Below, in pieces: positions 59,225-64,000 of a stretch of 64,000 nt of DNA. The translations under genes and the position numbers were made by a program. Within the stretch, counting starts at the first letter, position 1. Each line of letters starts with the position of its first letter. Under the pieces are notes generated by a model. It saw only the letters and a list, made by a program, of their open reading frames with translations. It had not been told where the DNA came from and did no database searches. Origin of the DNA: Acidobacteriota bacterium (GTDB taxonomy: Bacteria; Acidobacteriota; Terriglobia; Terriglobales; Acidobacteriaceae); NCBI GenBank assembly GCA_018268895.1, contig JAFDVP010000001.1, forward strand, positions 124,001 to 188,000, in the 5' to 3' direction.

Positions 59225-60889
59225 ATGACCGACCCCTCTACAAGCGGCCCCCGTCCAACGCGGCCATTTTTTTCTGGTGCTCGATGGCTTGAGGTGAGTC
59301 TCCTCACCATTGCTGCCTTGTTTTTACTTCTTCACGGCATCCATCTCCGGGCCGACTTTCCCAACCACTCTCCCTGGATGGACTGGTCGAAGTACACCGA
59401 CGAAGGCTGGTACGGCGACGCCGCAATCCGCCACTTCCAACGTGGACACTGGTACGTTCCCGGCGACTTCAATCCTGCCGCTGCGCTCCCCGTGTGGCCG
59501 CTGGCAGAGTCGGCAGTTTTTCGCTTTACCGGCGTCAACATCGTGGCCGCGCGGTCTCTGTCTGTGGCAACGTTTGTTCTCATCGTTCTTGGAGCGTATC
59601 TGCTCGTACGGCGCTCTGCGCGTCTCGCCCCATTGCAGCAGGAGCGCAGCTATTCGCTCGCGCCGGCGATTGCCGCCCTCCTGCTTGCGGTAAGTCCCTT
59701 CTGCTATGCCTTCAGCCGGTTGGCCATCCTGGAGCCAATGCTGATTCTGCTCACGGTCCTGGCACTGCTCGCTGCATCGTATCTTGCACCTCGCGGTGCG
59801 ACCTCTGCGTTCCGTTACTGGGTTCCCGTCGTGGCGCTGGGGGTCCTGCTGCCGCTGATGGTCCTGACGAAGACCACAGCGCTCTTTCTCTTTCCCTGTG
59901 TCGCATGGATGGCCTTTGCGCGCTCCTGTTACAAGCCGCGGCAGTTCTTCCTCATGGTGGCCCCGGCCTTTGCGATCGGGGCCGTTATCTGGCTCACCTA
60001 TTTCGGCTTCGTTGTGCGCCCGCGTTTCCTTGAGGACTATCGGTATCTCTTCAGCGCAAACTCCTACACAGGAATCACGTCCGGCAATGCCGTCTCCGTT
60101 GTCCAGGACACTCTTCTCGATGGCGAATGGCTGGGCAAGCTGCTCTACCCGCTGGCCCTCATTGCAATTGCCATCGTTCCGTTTGTGCGGCAACGGCTGC
60201 TGCGAAACCCTCTAGTGCCTTCGCTGATGCTCTGGGCCGCGGGATACGCATCGTTCCTAGCCTACCATAACAATCTTCAGCCGCGTTACTACCTCGTTCT
60301 TGCTGTCCCGATCACGTTGCTGCTGACCGTTGTCTTTGAGAGCCTGTGGAACCGCCGCAACGTCATCGCCCCCCTGCACCACTTCGCCGGGGCGGCTGCT
60401 GCATTCGCCCTTCTTGCCGTGGCTGTCTCCGATGCCCGCCAGACCGTCCACTACGTTTATCATCCCGAATACACCTTTGCGGACGCGGCGCAGCGCATTC
60501 ACCAGATTGTCGCCTCCGATCGCGCGCATAACCCACTTGTGCTCTCCATCAGCGGCTCCGACCTCTCATTGATGACAGGGTTGCCCAGCATCTGCGACGA
60601 CTTCGGCACGATGGATCTCGAAGACCGCGTCCGCGCCTATCAGCCCGGCTGGTACATCGCCTGGAACCAGGTCGACGACGACAAGATGGATGCGCTTACC
60701 CCCATCTACCACCTCAACCGTGTCGCTGCCTTTCCGGCGATGGACGATCCGGAGCGCAACCTGCTCATCCTCTACCGGCTCGATCCGCCAGTGCCGTCTA
60801 CGCCGCGCCGCCGCCGCTCAAGACCAGTGCCTCGTTTTCTTGAGACAAACTTCGGCCAGCAGCCGTCTCTCCCGCAATTGCAGCATTAG
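59225..60889 (+). CDS. GT-C family glycosyltransferase, ArnT/PMT-like membrane protein
   Basis: A 554-residue protein with about 11 hydrophobic segments. The first extracytoplasmic loop has DWSKYTDEGWYGDAAIRHFQ, where the acidic pair (Asp-Glu) is the catalytic hallmark of GT39/GT83-like enzymes that use polyprenyl-phosphate sugars. RLAILEPMLILLTVLALLAA is the typical helix with an acidic residue. The C-terminal soluble domain of about 130 residues ends in an Arg/Pro-rich tail. ATG 59225 is used. It probably adds a sugar to an envelope lipid or protein; the acceptor is unknown. Confidence 0.82.
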   Translation: MTDPSTSGPRPTRPFFSGARWLEVSLLTIAALFLLLHGIHLRADFPNHSPWMDWSKYTDEGWYGDAAIRHFQRGHWYVPGDFNPAAALPVWPLAESAVFRFTGVNIVAARSLSVATFVLIVLGAYLLVRRSARLAPLQQERSYSLAPAIAALLLAVSPFCYAFSRLAILEPMLILLTVLALLAASYLAPRGATSAFRYWVPVVALGVLLPLMVLTKTTALFLFPCVAWMAFARSCYKPRQFFLMVAPAFAIGAVIWLTYFGFVVRPRFLEDYRYLFSANSYTGITSGNAVSVVQDTLLDGEWLGKLLYPLALIAIAIVPFVRQRLLRNPLVPSLMLWAAGYASFLAYHNNLQPRYYLVLAVPITLLLTVVFESLWNRRNVIAPLHHFAGAAAAFALLAVAVSDARQTVHYVYHPEYTFADAAQRIHQIVASDRAHNPLVLSISGSDLSLMTGLPSICDDFGTMDLEDRVRAYQPGWYIAWNQVDDDKMDALTPIYHLNRVAAFPAMDDPERNLLILYRLDPPVPSTPRRRRSRPVPRFLETNFGQQPSLPQLQH

Positions 60890-60925
60890 GATGGTGAATC
60901 TGAAAAATTCACTCCTGCTGATTTG

Positions 60926-60965
60926 TCATCCCGACCGAAGCGTAGCGGAGGGATCTGCTGTTTGT
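60926..60965 (+). repeat. Intergenic repeat family 1, copy h
   Basis: TGTCATCCCGACCGAAGCGT, then AGCGGAGGGATCTGCTG. It lies in the 180-base gap between the two glycosyltransferase genes. A small hairpin GTGAAT/ATTCAC sits just upstream at 60894-60911. Confidence 0.7.
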
Positions 60966-61069
60966 AATTGGCTGGCACTACTGTTGGTCGTCGTCGCTGA
61001 CGACTTCAGCACCAGCCTCGACTCTTTCTGTATCGTAGAGAGCAAGCCGTAAATCTCTCCCCGGGAGTC

Positions 61070-61906
61070 ATGGTGCGTCCGTCGGTCATCATTCTCACCT
61101 TCAACTCCAGCGACTCGCTTCCGGCCACGCTCGCCAGCGTCAAGGCGATCACCGACGACATCCACATCGTCGACTCAGGCTCGACCGATCAAACCGTCGC
61201 CATCGCCGAAGCCGCCGGGGCCTCCGTCTCGCATCATCCGTTTGAGAACTATGGTGCGCAGCGCAACTGGGCGATCGATAACCTCACGACCCGTTACCGC
61301 TGGCAGCTTCATCTCGACGCTGACGAGCGCCTGACGCCAGAACTTCAGCAGGAGATCGCCGCTCTTCCCGAGGACTCGCCGCTTTCCGGCTACTTTCTCC
61401 CGCGCCTGCTTCAGTTCATGGGACGCATCCTGCACCATGGCGGCATGAACCCCACCTGGCACATGCGCCTCTTCGTCAAAGGTCAGGGACGCTGCGAAGC
61501 GCGCGAGTACGACCAGCACTTCCTTTGCACCGGAGCGACCGCGCGGCTTGGCAATCCCATGATCGACGACATCCGCATGTCTCTCTCCGAGTGGACCTAC
61601 CGGCACAACCGCTGGTCCGACGCCGAGGTGCGCGAGATGCTCGTGCAGCAGAGCACCGAAGGCGACGTCGAAGGCCGCATCGGCGGCCGTCTTACCGGAA
61701 ATCCGATTGAGCGCAAGCGGTTTCTGCGCCGCTTCTACACCGGCGCACCCGCCTTCACCCGCCCTTTCGCGCTCTTCTTCTATCGCTACTTCCTATGCCT
61801 CGGCCTCCTCGACGGCAAGGAGGGGTTCATCTTTTACGTGCTTCAGACCTTCTGGTTCCGCTTCCTCGTCGATGCGAAGCTCTACGAGGCAAAACAGAAG
61901 CGCTAG
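61070..61906 (+). CDS. Glycosyltransferase family 2, WaaE/KdtX-like
   Basis: A 278-residue cytoplasmic GT-A enzyme. SVIILTFNSSDSLPATLASV is the nucleotide-sugar start, DIHIVDSGSTDQTVAIAEAAG follows in key parts, and LHLDADERL supplies the DXD-like metal site. The compact size and the motifs GAQRNWAID and DADERL match the WaaE/KdtX group that adds glucose to the lipopolysaccharide core. The C-terminal region has amphipathic and hydrophobic stretches for membrane contact. It fits with the upstream envelope genes. Confidence 0.87.
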   Translation: MVRPSVIILTFNSSDSLPATLASVKAITDDIHIVDSGSTDQTVAIAEAAGASVSHHPFENYGAQRNWAIDNLTTRYRWQLHLDADERLTPELQQEIAALPEDSPLSGYFLPRLLQFMGRILHHGGMNPTWHMRLFVKGQGRCEAREYDQHFLCTGATARLGNPMIDDIRMSLSEWTYRHNRWSDAEVREMLVQQSTEGDVEGRIGGRLTGNPIERKRFLRRFYTGAPAFTRPFALFFYRYFLCLGLLDGKEGFIFYVLQTFWFRFLVDAKLYEAKQKR

Positions 61907-62436
61907 AAAGCCCCTCGGGCAAGCTGGCACCCCGGGAAGGCGTGGAACCATAAAGTGCAATTAAATCAATTGGATGCAGCTTGAGCGCCACTGTCGCCGA
62001 CCTCTGGATCGTCGGCGGAAAATCCTCCGTAACCTCTCTTTCATCAGCGCTTTCTGGATTTTCCACGGCGCAGGAATCGTCGTTGACTGCCTGCAAAACC
62101 TCAGCTATTCTTAAATCTCGCGCAGTCTCGCGTCTGCACGACTGTGGGCCGTTACGCCCGCAGTTACGGTGAGACATCGTGGTGGATCCATCCGGGGCAT
62201 TCTCTTCTTTGCTCCCAAAGCACCCACACCTCAGGCCCAGAACCAGGCTCTGTGCGCAATCCAGGCGGCTGGGTTAATCGCGTCCCGGAGATTCAAATCT
62301 CCTTCGCGGGTCCAGCGTCCCGGCAGCTTGTTGGTTCGAAATCGGTATTACGCAAGACGCAGCAAAAATCTGTTCCACGATTCTTCCGCACCACGCCGAC
62401 CACGGAAGACGGCAGAAACAAGGAGTAAGCAAAACG
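61907..62436 (+). other. 530-base gap before rplM, no gene, one clear hairpin
   Basis: No coding sequence here shows convincing start signals or composition. GGAGAT-TCAA-ATCTCC (62287-62302) is a perfect 6-bp hairpin with a tetraloop. Other GC-rich arms occur near 62140-62170. The region could hold the promoter and a leader of the ribosomal protein genes. I do not recognise an rRNA, tRNA, tmRNA or known r-protein leader in it. Confidence 0.35.
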
Positions 62437-62871
62437 ATGTCCACCAGGATTCCGAGCGCGAAAGAGATTCAGCGCAAGTGGTTTGTCCTCGACGCCAGCG
62501 GTAAGACGCTTGGCCGCCTCGCCACGCAGGCAGCCAATGTGCTGTCGGGCAAGCTCAACCCGATCTACACGCCCTACATCGATACCGGCGACCACGTCGT
62601 CATCATCAACGCCGACAAGATCGTCCTCACGGGCCTCAAGGCCGACCAGAAGCTCTATCGCCGCTACACCGGCTTTCCCGGTGGTCTTCGCGAAGAGTCG
62701 TTCGTCGACCTGTTGAAGCGCCGCCCCGAGGCCATCGTCGAGCAGGCCGTCAAGGGCATGCTGCCGAAGTCGAAGCTCGGCCGTCAGATGGCCACCAAGC
62801 TCAAGGTCTACAAGGGCGACAAGCACCCGCACCTGGCCCAGAAGCCTGAGCCGCTCGAGGCGACCGCCTAA
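62437..62871 (+). CDS. rplM: 50S ribosomal protein L13
   Basis: L13 is an early-assembly protein of the large ribosomal subunit. The 144-residue protein has [20 protein letters not shown], the [20 protein letters not shown] region, the L13 motif PGGLREESF, and [25 protein letters not shown] lies about 8 bases before ATG 62437. As usual it is followed by rpsI; here an intergenic repeat separates them. Confidence 0.97.
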   Translation: MSTRIPSAKEIQRKWFVLDASGKTLGRLATQAANVLSGKLNPIYTPYIDTGDHVVIINADKIVLTGLKADQKLYRRYTGFPGGLREESFVDLLKRRPEAIVEQAVKGMLPKSKLGRQMATKLKVYKGDKHPHLAQKPEPLEATA

Positions 62872-62876
62872 GGGTT

Positions 62877-62967
62877 TGTTAAGGGTACGGCTTTAGCTGT
62901 GCCGTAAGAGTTTGACTCAACGATGGGGCTGGTAGCCCAAGGCTTTAGCCTTGGGTCTCCCCTGAGG
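62877..62967 (+). repeat. Intergenic repeat family 2, copy 3, between rplM and rpsI
   Basis: TTAAGGGTACGGCTTTAGCT, then GTGCC, a longer spacer, an extra hairpin (AGCCCAAGGCTTTAGCCTTG followed by GG) and the end CCCCTGAGG. It is the most diverged of the three copies and lies inside a normally continuous ribosomal operon. Confidence 0.75.
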
Positions 62968-62987
62968 GAAAAGGTTCAAGGAGCATC

Positions 62988-63383
62988 ATGGCAGATCTCG
63001 TCCAGTACTATGGCACCGGCCGTCGCAAGAGCTCGATCGCGCGTGTTTTCCTGCGCCCGGGCAGCGGCAAATTCTCCGTCAACAAGAAGGACGTTGACGT
63101 TTACTTCGTGACGGCGCAGCAGCGCGCCGCCGCCAAGCGTTCGCTCGGCATCAACGACATCGGCGAGACCTTCGACGTCATCACCACCGTTCGCGGTGGC
63201 GGCGTCATGGGCCAGGCCGACGCCGTCAAGCTCGGCATCGCTCGTGCACTGATGCAGTTCAACCCCGAGCTCCGCAAGGCGCTCAAGAGCGAAGGCCTCG
63301 TCACCCGTGATTCGCGCGCCAAGGAGCGCAAGAAGTACGGTCAGAAGGGCGCCCGCGCTCGCTTCCAGTTCTCCAAGCGCTAA
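62988..63383 (+). CDS. rpsI: 30S ribosomal protein S9
   Basis: S9 is a small-subunit protein whose basic C-terminal tail reaches the decoding region. The 131-residue protein has [54 protein letters not shown] and the ending [17 protein letters not shown], all standard. AAGGAG lies six bases before ATG 62988. Confidence 0.97.
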   Translation: MADLVQYYGTGRRKSSIARVFLRPGSGKFSVNKKDVDVYFVTAQQRAAAKRSLGINDIGETFDVITTVRGGGVMGQADAVKLGIARALMQFNPELRKALKSEGLVTRDSRAKERKKYGQKGARARFQFSKR

Positions 63384-63413
63384 GCTTCGGGAGCTGTTGG
63401 GCCATACGCTTTG

Positions 63414-63445
63414 GCGGCCGGTTCTTCGCATGACGACCCGGCCGC
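63414..63445 (+). terminator. Hairpin after rpsI
   Basis: GCGGCCGG (63414-63421) pairs with CCGGCCGC (63438-63445) across a 16-base loop. No T-tract follows, so this may be a processing or leader structure for rpsB rather than a terminator. A second small hairpin with CCCC/GGGG arms is at 63495-63506. Confidence 0.4.
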
Positions 63446-63574
63446 TCGCATCACCCTCCGGCAGCTTCATCGCTTGAGGCAAGGAGTTAAATCTCCCCCA
63501 CGGGGGATCAATACAGTGCTTCGGATCATGTGCTGGATGTTCACACTCCGACGCCCTCAACCAAGGAGATCGAA

Positions 63575-64000
63575 TTGGCTACCATTACGATGAAAGAACT
63601 GCTCGAGGCAGGCGTACACTTCGGGCATCAGACCAAGCGCTGGAACCCCAAGATGAAGGAATACATCTTCGGCGAGCGCAACGGAATTTACATCATCGAC
63701 CTTCAGAAGACGCTCAAGATGTTCAAGGATGCGTCGAAGTTCGTCACCGACCTTACCGCCACTGGAAAGCTCATCCTCTTCGTCGGCACCAAGCGCCAGG
63801 CACAGGACGCCGTCGCTGAAGAAGCGACCCGCGCCGGAATGCCGTACATCAACTCGCGCTGGCTCGGCGGTCTGCTGACCAACTGGGTCACCGTGCAGAA
63901 GTCGGTCAAGCGCCTGCAGGAGCTCGACGACATGTCGACCGACGGCCGCTACGAGCTGCTCACCAAGAAGGAAGTCATCAAGCTCGAGCGCGAGCGCAAG
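63575..64000 (+). CDS. rpsB: 30S ribosomal protein S2 (cut by the window end)
   Basis: The N-terminal 142 residues of S2, which binds the head-platform junction of the small subunit. [60 protein letters not shown] and [14 protein letters not shown] are all diagnostic. The start is TTG 63575: AAGGAG at 63563-63568 is six bases upstream and the next codons give ATITMKELL. The stop lies beyond the right edge. Its usual partner tsf is outside the window. Confidence 0.95.
   Translation, partial: MATITMKELLEAGVHFGHQTKRWNPKMKEYIFGERNGIYIIDLQKTLKMFKDASKFVTDLTATGKLILFVGTKRQAQDAVAEEATRAGMPYINSRWLGGLLTNWVTVQKSVKRLQELDDMSTDGRYELLTKKEVIKLERERK

Noticed and set aside
62287..62315. tRNA-like 3' end (GGAGATTCAAATCTCC followed by TTCGCGGGTCCA)
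   Set aside because: The loop is six rather than seven bases, position 53 is A rather than G, and no matching 5' acceptor or anticodon arm lies within 100 bases upstream. No tmRNA 5' end is present either.
1..64000. CRISPR array, insertion sequences, prophage or toxin-antitoxin genes
   Set aside because: No regularly spaced repeats, transposase, integrase, phage structural genes or recognisable toxin-antitoxin pairs were found.

Overview
The window is a bacterial chromosome segment with no phage, plasmid or transposase genes. It most likely comes from an acidobacterium of the Terriglobia/Acidobacteriaceae type (Granulicella/Edaphobacter/Terriglobus-like). The signs are a large Oar-like TonB-dependent receptor with an N-terminal carboxypeptidase-regulatory domain, two VWFA-related secreted proteins, DUF4397, DUF2911 and LssY_C proteins, a split gcvPA/gcvPB, and several families of short intergenic repeats. 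This assignment is inference from gene content; no 16S gene is present.

Layout. 1-6.3 kb: trpS (3' end), scpA, a PiT phosphate transporter, scpB, an RluB-type pseudouridine synthase and msrA. 6.3-12.6 kb: a DEAD-box-type helicase whose motif II reads DEVD, a membrane protein, a YbiT-like ABC-F ATPase and rocD. 12.6-16.5 kb: a DUF2235 hydrolase, a coupled oxidoreductase/SDR pair and a DUF2237 protein. 16.5-20.9 kb: the TonB receptor, tRNA-Arg(CCG) and a DUF2911 protein. 21-26.5 kb, minus strand: glycine cleavage operon gcvT - orf96 - gcvH - gcvPA - orf114 - gcvPB - orf96b. 26.6-30.9 kb: a secreted protein, a methylmalonyl-CoA mutase large subunit and small unknown proteins. 31-36 kb: glgC behind a structured 5' UTR, an outer-membrane protein, tatA, PPK2 and a TetR regulator with a probable operator. 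36-39.6 kb: an EamA exporter and a divergent pair of VWFA proteins.

39.7-47.1 kb, minus strand, is the histidine operon: leader peptide, attenuator, hisI, hisG, hisD, hisC, hisB, orf112, hisH, orf97, hisF, hisA. The 28-codon leader has eight His codons in a nine-codon stretch. It is followed by a strong intrinsic terminator and preceded by a TTGACT-17-TACTCT promoter, a classical His attenuation arrangement. Two unknown genes are translationally coupled inside the operon, and two unrelated intergenic repeats sit between its genes. hisE is absent.

47-56.3 kb: secreted and lipoproteins, ahcY, an MFS transporter coupled to ada, metK and an HTH membrane protein. 56.4-61.9 kb, plus strand: an envelope polysaccharide set (Wzy-like protein, ABC permease, GT-C and GT2 glycosyltransferases). 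62.4-64 kb: rplM, rpsI and rpsB (5' part).

The strongest unusual signals are the his leader/attenuator, the glgC 5' UTR with two mutually exclusive helices, and three families of hairpin-forming or conserved intergenic repeats, several of them inside operons. All calls come from reading the sequence and remembered family motifs; no searches or folding programs were run.
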